Shown here: piece by piece, positions 7,901 through 14,226 of the stretch | Position numbering within the stretch: position 1 is the first letter of the stretch | Layout of the letters: the number at the start of each line of letters is the position of its first letter | Assembly (NCBI GenBank): GCA_027325115.1 | Contig: DAHWFG010000455.1 | Span: forward strand, 1-15,713 | Origin: JAKBCQ01 sp021807585 | GTDB taxonomy: Bacteria > Planctomycetota > Planctomycetia > Isosphaerales > Isosphaeraceae | DNA length: 15,713 bases | Direction of reading: 5' to 3' | Made by a program: the position numbers and the translations under genes | Notes under the pieces: generated by a model | Databases searched by the model: none | Told to the model about the DNA's origin: nothing | The model's input: only the letters and a program-made list of their open reading frames with translations

Positions 7901-8187
7901 GCGAGTTGCGGGTTCGTCCCGTCGTGATGACGTCGCTGACCGCGGCGCTGGGGTTGTTGCCCGCCGCGCTTGCGACATCGATCGGATCGCAGGCGCAAAA
8001 ACCGCTGGCGATCGTGGTCGTGGGCGCGATGCTCGTCACGCTGTTTCTCACGCGTTACATGATGCCGGTTTTGTACAGCTTCTTCCCGGCGCCCGCGGGA
8101 CAAGAAGGCATGCACGGAGATATCGCCGAGGGGTCTCACTACACCGATCAGATTCTTCGAGATAACGAGGAGGAATGGAATGGTTAA
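4945..8187 (+). CDS. CzcA/CusA-family (HME-type) RND efflux permease, 1080 aa
   Basis: This is the inner-membrane proton-driven pump of a tripartite efflux complex, at full family length. The N-terminal transmembrane helix (about 13-31) leads into a periplasmic domain with the usual opening EAYPDPTPPLVEVITQ. The HME signature DFGIIVDSSVIIVEN (414-428) has Asp414, Asp420 and Glu427, with the same 6- and 7-residue spacing as the proton-relay residues D402/D408/E415 of Cupriavidus CzcA. A second periplasmic domain opens with GGEFMPQLEEGNLWI (566-580). Further helices cover about 890-1045. The Met that CusA uses for Cu/Ag in the 'LYMP' context is absent (LWIRAILP), so a divalent metal or non-copper substrate is more likely. 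The sequence is closest in feel to the general 'CusA/CzcA' group with the GRPDDGTD motif (618-625). GAGG lies ten bases before ATG 4945. The 3' end overlaps the fusion-protein gene. Confidence 0.95.
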   Translation: MVRAIITWSLHNRLIVLLGVVVLIGLGIHSAWNLNVEAYPDPTPPLVEVITQNPGASPEEMERLIGIPIETILNGMPGLQYLRSTSVAGLNDIKCQFEYGTDYWTARQEVINRIGFVDNLPQGVTPKLSPWSPTGEIVRFVLSGPKYSLNELKAVQDWVITRLLKTVPGVIDVTGFGGTVKQYQVLVNPRMLKQYNITLQQVEDAINRSNANVGGDILSLGAQAHFVRGIGLLGRGIDPLDPTKIDERYVIETEKLDDIRDAVITSVNGTPIYVRQVADVIVGHQPRLGVIGRQEENDVVEGIVLMRKYEKTLPISKAVDKKIKEINESNMLPKGMKLEIFNRRTALIDVTTHNVIHNLLVGMALVVAILFIFLGDLTSAGIVAIMIPLALLFSISVLYAQGKSANLLSIGAVDFGIIVDSSVIIVENIYRHITSRGADRSRPLIDRIIEASSEIERALFFSTTIIVCAFIPLFAMTGPEGALFGPMANTYAFSICGALCLALTLAPVLCSYLFKNKTEEKDTFIDKIMKLRYLKTLNRVLNHRLKLMTAMGVLIALTASLIPHLGGEFMPQLEEGNLWIRAILPRTVSLEEAARVAPRIRAVIATVPEVKGVMSQVGRPDDGTDVTSFFNIEFNVPLEPMDKWRKGMTRLKIQEELTEKFAIFPNVDFNFSQLIRDNVEEALSGVKGANSVKIIGDDLKTLESLAEKMSNILRSVHGIKNVGVFHILGQPNLEIEIDRRACARYGVDVATVESAIQVAIGGRAFSQMVEGEKRYDIVLRLPLNLRDDPAVIRRISVDTPATEGRPASRIPLAQLANIRPHKPGASYIYRENNRRFIPIKFAVVGRDLASTINEAQRKSSDPSTGLKIDRYPGYRIDWSGEFAQMESANQRLMWIVPLSIILIVILLYTAFGTVKDALLVMANLVEGTIGGIWALWLTGNPFSISAAVGFISIFGIAVQDGVLLISYFNQLRHAGISVRESVMRGGELRVRPVVMTSLTAALGLLPAALATSIGSQAQKPLAIVVVGAMLVTLFLTRYMMPVLYSFFPAPAGQEGMHGDIAEGSHYTDQILRDNEEEWNG

Positions 8188-9715
8188 CCCGATGAGCGCC
8201 GAGCGAGCCTCCGCGAACGAATTCAAAAAGCCGTCGCGGCGCAAAAAGCGATCGTCCCCGCTCAAAACCGCGTTGAATCTGCTCATTTTGGGGGCGATCG
8301 TGACGATCGGCGTGGGGCTGACCCTGCCAACGACTCCCGTCGGAGGGGTCGTTAAAACCGCGAGCGACAAGATCGGCCTCAATCACGCGCTTTGGCTCAA
8401 AATGGGACTGGCGCGTGATCCGATCGACCCCGCGGTCGCCGAAGGAGACGCGACCCGCGCCGTCGCCGACTCGAACAAGCCTTGGGACGGCCTCGTTCGT
8501 CTCACACCGGCGCAAATCGCCGGGATCGGCGTCCAGACGACGCTCGTGCAAAAGCAAACCCAACCCGTCAAGCTCGAACTCCCAGGCACCACCGCGTACG
8601 ACCCCGATACGCTCACCAAAATCCGCACCCGCTTCCAGAGCGTCGTCGATAAGGTGTACCGATCGATCGGCGACACCGTTCAAATCGGCGATCCGCTCGT
8701 CGATCTGTTCTCGTCCGAACTCGCCGATGCAAAAAATGATTATATGACGAAATACGCACAATGGATTCATGACGCCAAGTTATTAGAAAAGAATCGCAAA
8801 CTGTTCGCCAAGCAGGCGGGCGCCGAGCAGGCGGTGCTCGATTCGGAAACGATCGAATATAAAAGCAAGATGGATTATTTGGTCGCGCAGAAAAAGTTGT
8901 TCGTTTACGGGTTATCCGAGAGCGACATCGAACGGATCGGCGTCGCGGCGATTTCGGAGGGACGAACGAGCGGTAAAGCGATCGAAAAAGGGGACGAGAC
9001 CGCCAAGATGACGCTCCGTTCGCCGACCGCGGGGAAGGTAATCGCGCGCGAGGCTGCGCGGGGGAATTTGTACGACACCACCTCCAACCCGCTGCTCACG
9101 ATCGCGCCGATCGATCACCTGTGGGTATGGGTGAATGTTTTTGAAAGCGACCTCGCCAAAATACGTCTGGGCGAGTTCATGGAAATTGAATTCCCCTATC
9201 AAAATGAAGTGATTCATGGAAAAGTCGAGTATATTTCGAGCGAGGTGAACGCCGACACGCACGCGATCCGGGTGCGGGCTTCGATCCCGAATTCGGGGAA
9301 TCTCAAATCGGACATGTATGTGCGGGCGAGGCTCGAAATTCCTCCCGTCGAGGGGCGCACATTGGTTCCTCGCGTCGCGATGATCGCCTCGGGGGATGAG
9401 AAATATTTCGTGTTCGTGCGCGTACCCGACCAAAAGAACACCTACGCGCGGCGCGAGGTGCATCCGTTCCAAGAAAAAGACGATTATGTCATTATTGATC
9501 ACGGAGTTGAGGCGGGCGAGGAGGTCGTGACGACGGGGAGCCTGATCCTCTCGCAACGCTACGAGGACCAGTTTGTGATCCACAACGGCATGCCGACGAC
9601 CGATCATTCGCGGCCCGACACGAGCGAACCCTCCGAGCCCGCGAAAACGCAGGCGTCGGGATCGACTCCCGGCCGCGGAACGACTTCAACGTCGCGCGAC
9701 CGCGCCGGGATCTGA
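8180..9715 (+). CDS. Efflux RND periplasmic adaptor (HlyD/CusB-type membrane fusion protein), 511 aa
   Basis: This is the adaptor that links the RND pump to an outer-membrane channel. A basic N-terminus (KKPSRRKKR, 16-24) and one helix (about 29-47) anchor it in the inner membrane. The lipoyl half-domains lie near 135-180 and 277-311 and flank an alpha-hairpin (about 180-245). The beta-barrel (about 312-392) contains LWVWVNVFESDL, and a membrane-proximal domain (about 393-465) contains ALVPRVA-like LVPRVAMI. The last 40 residues are a Ser/Thr/Pro low-complexity tail. There is no His-, Met- or Cys-rich metal-binding region, unlike CusB or SilB. ATG 8180 overlaps the pump stop codon by 8 bases, and GAGGAGGA (8167-8174) sits five bases upstream inside the pump gene, so the two are co-translated. 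The channel partner gene is not in the window. Confidence 0.93.
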   Translation: MVNPMSAERASANEFKKPSRRKKRSSPLKTALNLLILGAIVTIGVGLTLPTTPVGGVVKTASDKIGLNHALWLKMGLARDPIDPAVAEGDATRAVADSNKPWDGLVRLTPAQIAGIGVQTTLVQKQTQPVKLELPGTTAYDPDTLTKIRTRFQSVVDKVYRSIGDTVQIGDPLVDLFSSELADAKNDYMTKYAQWIHDAKLLEKNRKLFAKQAGAEQAVLDSETIEYKSKMDYLVAQKKLFVYGLSESDIERIGVAAISEGRTSGKAIEKGDETAKMTLRSPTAGKVIAREAARGNLYDTTSNPLLTIAPIDHLWVWVNVFESDLAKIRLGEFMEIEFPYQNEVIHGKVEYISSEVNADTHAIRVRASIPNSGNLKSDMYVRARLEIPPVEGRTLVPRVAMIASGDEKYFVFVRVPDQKNTYARREVHPFQEKDDYVIIDHGVEAGEEVVTTGSLILSQRYEDQFVIHNGMPTTDHSRPDTSEPSEPAKTQASGSTPGRGTTSTSRDRAGI

Positions 9716-9929
9716 ATCGTCGATTTCGCACGCATCAAGGGGTTGCGCCGATCAAATCGAAGTCGCCGGACGGACCGGGCGCCCGATTGAAAAACGGCTT
9801 GGGCGATCGGTTTGAGGGTTTGATTTCGGACCCGATCGGTTGTAGGATCACGAAAAGGGCTTCGTGTGGATCGCTTCGCCCTTCCCGTCTCAACGGCGTC
9901 AAACCCGCCGAAATGAAAGGGGTCGAGTC

Positions 9930-10253
9930 ATGCCTTTGTTTGAAGTGGAAACGACGTCACATATCATGATCGCGTGCGCGGAGTCCGAAACCGCGGCGCG
10001 CGAGTTCGCGTCCACGAATTACCCTCACGAAGACGTTCTGCGGGTGACGCACCGGCCGCGCGACGCATGGGTGATCTCGAAGAACCTCCTGGGGATTAGA
10101 GGGTCGCTCGATCCGTGTTCGACGGCGCGTGATTGCCTGGCGCACGCGCGGGGCGATAAACTGCACGCGGTTCGTTTATACATGAAGGAAACGGGCTGCG
10201 ACCTGGAACAGGCTCGGAAAGCGATCGAATCGAACATGGCCGTCGGCTGGTGA
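9930..10253 (+). CDS. Conserved-looking hypothetical protein with ribosomal L7/L12 C-terminal-like motif, 107 aa
   Basis: The start is set at ATG 9930, with AAAGGGG (9917-9923) six bases upstream; a longer frame back to 9864 has Arg-rich, non-coding-like content. Residues 1-50 (MPLFEVETTSHIMIACAES, then a polar stretch ending VTHRPRDAWVIS) form a predicted alpha/beta segment. Residues 77-101 (KLHAVRLYMKETGCDLEQA onward) fit the helix-turn-helix pattern 'KIxxIKxxRExTGxxLxEAKxxVE' of the L7/L12 C-terminal domain, which also appears in small stand-alone proteins of unknown role. Cysteines occur at 16, 63, 69 and 90. There is no signal or membrane segment. It is monocistronic, with a strong hairpin 12 bases after its stop. 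The function is unknown; interaction with a translation GTPase or a protein partner is only a guess from the motif. Confidence 0.75.
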   Translation: MPLFEVETTSHIMIACAESETAAREFASTNYPHEDVLRVTHRPRDAWVISKNLLGIRGSLDPCSTARDCLAHARGDKLHAVRLYMKETGCDLEQARKAIESNMAVGW

Positions 10254-10264
10254 CGATTCGCTCG

Positions 10265-10299
10265 GGGGGCGATTCGCGCAGCCGAACCGAATCGCTCCC
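10265..10299 (+). terminator. Strong hairpin after the 107-aa gene, terminator-like without U-tract
   Basis: Bases 10265-10276 pair with 10288-10299 in a 12-bp stem (one G.U pair; core GCGATTCG/CGAATCGC) around an 11-base loop. It starts 12 bases after the stop codon at 10253. No run of T follows, so it may stabilise the 3' end or act with other factors rather than be a classical intrinsic terminator. Confidence 0.5.
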
Positions 10300-10385
10300 G
10301 ATTCATCGACCTCGCGCAAGTTCCGATCGTTCGTCTCGCTTCCACAAGTCCATACGGCTCGACATGTCGATTTGCGTCTTGGTGT

Positions 10386-10424
10386 GACGCGTCGGCGTGT
10401 CGGCCTTAAGCTTACCGACGCGTC
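10386..10424 (+). promoter_or_regulatory. Inverted repeat GACGCGTCGG...CCGACGCGTC upstream of glgC
   Basis: Perfect 10-bp arms (10386-10395 and 10415-10424) are separated by 19 bases. Each arm holds the 8-bp palindrome GACGCGTC, so there are two identical palindromic sites whose centres are 29-30 bases apart. The spacer contains another palindrome, TAAGCTTA. Placed about 95 bases before the glgC start, this fits a two-site operator, or alternatively an RNA hairpin. Confidence 0.4.
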
Positions 10425-10517
10425 GTCGTTTCCAAGCGACGATTCATCGCGTTCGAAGCTCCGTTGCAATCGTCGCTGTTCCCTTCGCCCCAGAGTCTTT
10501 CGGTCGAGGATATTCCG

Positions 10518-11810
10518 ATGCGTAAAAAGGTGATTTGTCTGATCTTGGGGGGAGGGCGCGGAACCAGGCTCTTCCCGCTGACCAAATCGCGGAGCAAGCC
10601 CGCGGTGCCGATCGCCGGCAAATATCGCCTGATCGATATCCCGATCGCCAATTGCATTCATTCCGGGCTCAACCGAATCTTCGTGCTCACGCAGTTCAAC
10701 TCGGTCAGCTTGCATCGCCATATCGCCAATTCTTATAAGTTTGATTCGTTTGGCGGCGGTTTCGTCGAGATTTTGGCGGCGCAGCAGACGATGCAGCACG
10801 AGTCGTGGTATCAGGGGACCGCCGACGCCGTCCGGCGCAATTTGTCGTATTTCTCCGATCAAGGCGTCGAAATGGTGCTGATTCTTTCAGGTGATCAACT
10901 TTATCGGATGAATTTTCAAGAGATGATCGACGAGCACATGAAGTCGAAGGCCGACGCGACGATCGCGACCTTGCCCGTCGACGAGCGGACCGCGGCTTCG
11001 TGCGGCATTATGAAAATCGACGCGGCGGGGAGGATCACCGATTTTCTCGAGAAGCCGAAAACCCCCGAGGCGCTCGCGAAGGTTCGCACCGACCCCGATC
11101 GGCTCGAACGCCACGGAGTCGAATCGAAGGGACGAGCCTATCTCGCCAGCATGGGCATTTATTTGTTCAATTATAAAACGCTTGTCGAGTTGCTTGAGGA
11201 GAACGACGCGACCGATTTCGGCAAAGAGTTGTTCCCGCACGCGATCCCGCGTCGACGCGTGCAGTCCTTTTTATTTGACGATTACTGGGAGGATATCGGG
11301 ACGATCGGGTCGTTTCATCAGGCGAATATCGATTTGACGAAAGACGACCCGCCGATCGATTTCGCCATGGAGGAACACCTGGTTTACACGAGACCCCGAT
11401 TTTTGCCCTGTTCTCGGCTATTGGGTGGGGTTCGGGTCGATCACGCGCTCATCGGAGACGGTTGTCAGATCCGCGGCGGGACGGTGATCGAGCATTCGGT
11501 CGTCGGCTTGCGGACGATGATCGACGGAGACGTGACGATCAGGCGGTCATACGTGATGGGCGCCGACGATTACGAGATGGACGCCGATCTGATCGAAAAC
11601 GATCGTCTTGGGCGCCCGCCGATCGGCATCGGCGCGGGATGCCAGATCGAGGGAGCGATCATCGATAAGAATGCGCGCATCGGCGCGGGGTCGAAGATCA
11701 CCAACGTGAAAGGGGTGATCGATTTTGAAGAATCGCCCGATTACGTCATTCGCGACGGCATCATCGTGATCCCGAAAAACGCGGTAATTCCCGAGGGGAC
11801 AATCATTTAG
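10518..11810 (+). CDS. glgC: Glucose-1-phosphate adenylyltransferase (ADP-glucose pyrophosphorylase), 430 aa
   Basis: GlgC makes ADP-glucose from ATP and glucose-1-phosphate, the committed step of glycogen synthesis in the cytoplasm. The nucleotide-binding start LGGGRGTRLFPLTKSRSKPA (10-29) is followed by WYQGTADAVRR (97-107). SGDQLY carries Asp126, equivalent to the catalytic Asp142 of E. coli. FLEKPK carries Lys179, equivalent to the glucose-1-P-binding Lys195. SMGIYLF (211-217) follows, and the C-terminal left-handed beta-helix lies near 300-405. The sequence style and length match cyanobacterial/plant enzymes, including IIDKNARIG (380-388) and IVIPKNA (416-422), which hold the lysines that bind 3-phosphoglycerate in Anabaena. 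The start chosen is ATG 10518, with GAGGA seven bases before; an in-frame upstream ATG at 10464 has no ribosome site. A terminator-like hairpin follows the gene. Confidence 0.96.
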   Translation: MRKKVICLILGGGRGTRLFPLTKSRSKPAVPIAGKYRLIDIPIANCIHSGLNRIFVLTQFNSVSLHRHIANSYKFDSFGGGFVEILAAQQTMQHESWYQGTADAVRRNLSYFSDQGVEMVLILSGDQLYRMNFQEMIDEHMKSKADATIATLPVDERTAASCGIMKIDAAGRITDFLEKPKTPEALAKVRTDPDRLERHGVESKGRAYLASMGIYLFNYKTLVELLEENDATDFGKELFPHAIPRRRVQSFLFDDYWEDIGTIGSFHQANIDLTKDDPPIDFAMEEHLVYTRPRFLPCSRLLGGVRVDHALIGDGCQIRGGTVIEHSVVGLRTMIDGDVTIRRSYVMGADDYEMDADLIENDRLGRPPIGIGAGCQIEGAIIDKNARIGAGSKITNVKGVIDFEESPDYVIRDGIIVIPKNAVIPEGTII

Positions 11811-11814
11811 GTCG

Positions 11815-11841
11815 AGCGCCTCGAGTCAATCGCGAGTCGCT
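11815..11841 (+). terminator. Terminator-like hairpin after glgC
   Basis: AGCG-C-CTCG (11815-11823) pairs with CGAG-T-CGCT (11833-11841) with one C/T mismatch and a 9-base loop, followed by TTG. It starts four bases after the glgC stop codon. The T-tract is very short, so termination is only inferred. Confidence 0.4.
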
Positions 11842-11940
11842 TTGTCTCACGTTGCGTCCCATTTGTCGATTCTGGTAGTAGTATGATAGGGGTCGTACTT
11901 CGCGCGCAACGCAACGACGATCGAATCGTTCTAGGCGCTA

Positions 11941-12843
11941 ATGGAATGGAAGGCGGTAGGAGTGGCCACGGACACAAAAACGGTCGCCGAGGATCGGATC
12001 GGACAATATCGCTTTGTTCGAACGATTCACGCGAGCCAAACGTCGATCGTTATGGAAGTCGTTCAAGACACGACGGGGAAGCGATTCGTCATCAAACAAC
12101 TCCTTCCGCGCGATCACCTCGATTCGTCGGCCGTCAAGGCGCTCGAATTCGAGGCGAAGCTAGGCATGGACCTGAGGCATCCCAACCTGGTGAAGGTGTT
12201 CGAGTTCGTCCGCGACCGACACGCTCCGTATTTTGTGATGGAGTTTTTCTCTTCGAATCACCTTCGACTCGCGCTCGGCAAGCCGAGGGAATACGGCGTC
12301 CCGCGCGATCGGCTCCACCGAATCCTCGAACAAGCCGCGTCGGCGCTCGCGTACCTGCACGACAAGGGGTGGATTCATCGCGATATCAAACCCGAAAATA
12401 TCCTGATCAATAAAACATACGAAGTCCGCGTGATTGATTATTCGTTGGCGATGCGGCCGTACACGGGCTTCAAAAAACTGTTCAACCGCAAGGCGCCCTG
12501 CCAGGGCACGCATACTTACATGTCGCCCGAGCAGATTTTGAGCCAACCGCCGACGGTCAAGGCCGATCTTTACAGCTTCGGCATCGTTTGCTATGAATTG
12601 GCGTGCGGTCGACCCCCGTTCCGCGCCGATTCTCCGACCGAATTGCTGCGGAAACATCTGCGCGAACAGCCGACTCCGCCGACCTCGCACAATAAACAAA
12701 TTACCCCCGAATTTTCCGACCTCGTCATGCAAATGATCCGCAAAAATCCCAAAGACCGGCCAGAGAATCTTCATGAATTTATCAGTCGATTCTCCCGGAT
12801 CAAAATTTTTCACGACGTCGAAGACGAGTCGGCGCGCCGCTAG
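11941..12843 (+). CDS. Atypical Hanks-type serine/threonine protein kinase, 300 aa, soluble
   Basis: The kinase fold is complete: ATP-anchoring Lys52 (FVIKQLL), alphaC Glu near 69/71, catalytic loop HRDIKPEN (146-153, Asp148 and Asn153), Mg-binding Asp166, SPE (195-197, in place of APE), DLYSFG (209-214) and the late Arg in KDRPENLHEF. Two elements are unusual. The glycine-rich loop is replaced by RTIHASQTSIVME (27-39) with no GxGxxG, and DFG reads DYS (166-168). There is no transmembrane helix, PASTA, WD40 or other sensor domain, unlike many planctomycete kinases. Catalysis is still plausible because the Lys and both Asp residues remain; weak or altered nucleotide binding is inferred. ATG 11941 has only a weak ribosome site, and GTG 11962 is an alternative. 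The gene lies between glgC and accA in the same direction, so regulation of carbon flow is an attractive but unproven idea. Confidence 0.9.
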   Translation: MEWKAVGVATDTKTVAEDRIGQYRFVRTIHASQTSIVMEVVQDTTGKRFVIKQLLPRDHLDSSAVKALEFEAKLGMDLRHPNLVKVFEFVRDRHAPYFVMEFFSSNHLRLALGKPREYGVPRDRLHRILEQAASALAYLHDKGWIHRDIKPENILINKTYEVRVIDYSLAMRPYTGFKKLFNRKAPCQGTHTYMSPEQILSQPPTVKADLYSFGIVCYELACGRPPFRADSPTELLRKHLREQPTPPTSHNKQITPEFSDLVMQMIRKNPKDRPENLHEFISRFSRIKIFHDVEDESARR

Positions 12844-12890
12844 GGAATGAACGTTTGAATCGGGCCGCGGACCGAAGTCCCGAGCGACGA

Positions 12891-12902
12891 GCGATCGATC
12901 GC
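12891..12902. promoter_or_regulatory. 12-bp palindrome GCGATCGATCGC before accA
   Basis: A perfect 12-bp palindrome ends 25 bases before the chosen accA start, in the 84-base gap after the kinase gene. It could be an operator, but CGATCG-type words are common throughout this window, so chance is a real alternative. Confidence 0.25.
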
Positions 12903-12927
12903 CGTGCTCGATCCACCAAAGAGACCT

Positions 12928-13971
12928 ATGTCCATGTCCAATATCGGTGAATTTCGCCTGCCGTTCGAGACCCCCATCTTCGAGATGGAAGTTCGCCTGG
13001 GCGAACTTGAAAAGCTGCACGGCAAGAACCCCGATCAGATCCGAAGGCTCCGTCTCGAACTCGCGGGGCTCAAACGATCGATCTTCGCCAACCTCGAACC
13101 CTGGCAAACAATTCTGGTCTCGCGCCACGTCGGCCGACCCCAAACGCGTGATTATCTCCCCCTCGTGTTCGATCGCTTCGTCGAGCTTCACGGCGATCGC
13201 GCCGTCGGCGACGACAAAGCCATCGTCACCGGACTGGCGCACCTCGGCGAGCGAAAGGTGATGGTCGTCGGCCACCAGAAAGGAAAAAATCTCAGCGAGC
13301 GAACCGCGTGCCGATTCGGCTGCGCTCATCCCGAAGGATACCGCAAAGCGCTCCGTAAAATGAAGCTCGCCGAGAAGTTCGGCCTGCCGATCATCTGCCT
13401 CATCGATACCCCAGGGGCTTACCCGGGCGTCACCGCCGAGGAACGCGGCCAGGCCGCGATCATCGCCGAAAATTTGATGGCGATGAGCCAAATGCGTACG
13501 CCAATCATCTGCGTGGTGATCGGCGAAGGAGGCTCGGGAGGCGCGCTCGGAATCGGCATCGGCGACCGCCTGGCGATGCTCGAACACGCGTACTATTCGG
13601 TCATCAGCCCCGAGGGTTGCGCCACGATCCTTTGGAAATCGAGCGAGCACGCGCCCCGCGCCGCCGCGGCGCTACGAATGACAAGTAAAGATCTACTCGC
13701 GCTCGGAATCATTGACGACGTCATCCCCGAGCCCCTCGGCGCGGCGCATCGCGATCATCGCGAGGCGGCTTCAATCCTCAAATCGTACCTGATCCGTTCA
13801 CTCCGTGAACTCGTCGAATTCGACCTCGATACGCTCCTTGATCGCCGCTACGCGAAATTCAGAGCGATCGGAATCTATCACGAATCGATCGTCGAAGAAG
13901 CGATTCAACAAGAAACAACGCTCGCTTCATCGATCGCCCCCCCCTCATCCGAAGCTACCGCGAGCGAATAA
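12928..13971 (+). CDS. accA: Acetyl-CoA carboxylase carboxyltransferase subunit alpha, 347 aa
   Basis: AccA with AccD transfers the carboxyl group from biotin (on AccB) to acetyl-CoA, giving malonyl-CoA, the first committed step of fatty-acid synthesis in the cytoplasm. The N-terminal helix FETPIFEMEVRLGELEKL (13-30) is followed by the crotonase-like core: LVFDRFVELHGDR (79-91), HPEGYRKALRKMKLAEKFGL (134-153), LIDTPGAYPG (158-167), and the oxyanion glycines GEGGSGGA (199-206), then SPEGCATILWK (227-237). The usual 'GRDT' stretch reads GKNLSERTACRFGC (119-132), a mild divergence with two cysteines. It is slightly longer than E. coli AccA because of a Ser/Ala/Pro-rich tail. I chose ATG 12928; GTG 12904 is in frame and ATG 12934 is also possible. 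accD and the biotin subunits are not in the window. Confidence 0.96.
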   Translation: MSMSNIGEFRLPFETPIFEMEVRLGELEKLHGKNPDQIRRLRLELAGLKRSIFANLEPWQTILVSRHVGRPQTRDYLPLVFDRFVELHGDRAVGDDKAIVTGLAHLGERKVMVVGHQKGKNLSERTACRFGCAHPEGYRKALRKMKLAEKFGLPIICLIDTPGAYPGVTAEERGQAAIIAENLMAMSQMRTPIICVVIGEGGSGGALGIGIGDRLAMLEHAYYSVISPEGCATILWKSSEHAPRAAAALRMTSKDLLALGIIDDVIPEPLGAAHRDHREAASILKSYLIRSLRELVEFDLDTLLDRRYAKFRAIGIYHESIVEEAIQQETTLASSIAPPSSEATASE

Positions 13972-14226
13972 CCCGCGCCCAACCGCTCGCCCCGCACGCC
14001 GTTCGATCGATCACTTAAGCGCAACACCGTCGAATCGATCCCGCTTGCGATGATCATCCTCAATCCGACCAATCGTTCGATTTCAAGACGATTGCGCCGT
14101 CCTCTTTTCACGCGTCGAGGGTAAAATTGAACGTCGGCGCGAAGCGATCGGCCTACCGCACGGCCGAACCGCCGCAGTCGTTTAATAATACGTTTATCCT
14201 CAGATATAAGGAATTGTTCCATTTCC

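Noticed and set aside
10464..10517. 18-codon N-terminal extension of glgC
   Set aside because: No ribosome site precedes ATG 10464, and the family begins at the MRKKVICLILGGG segment, whose ATG has GAGGA at good spacing.
12160..13650. 496-aa minus-strand ORF, long enough to look real
   Set aside because: It lies opposite both the kinase and accA, which have complete family motifs; high GC at codon third positions produces such shadows.
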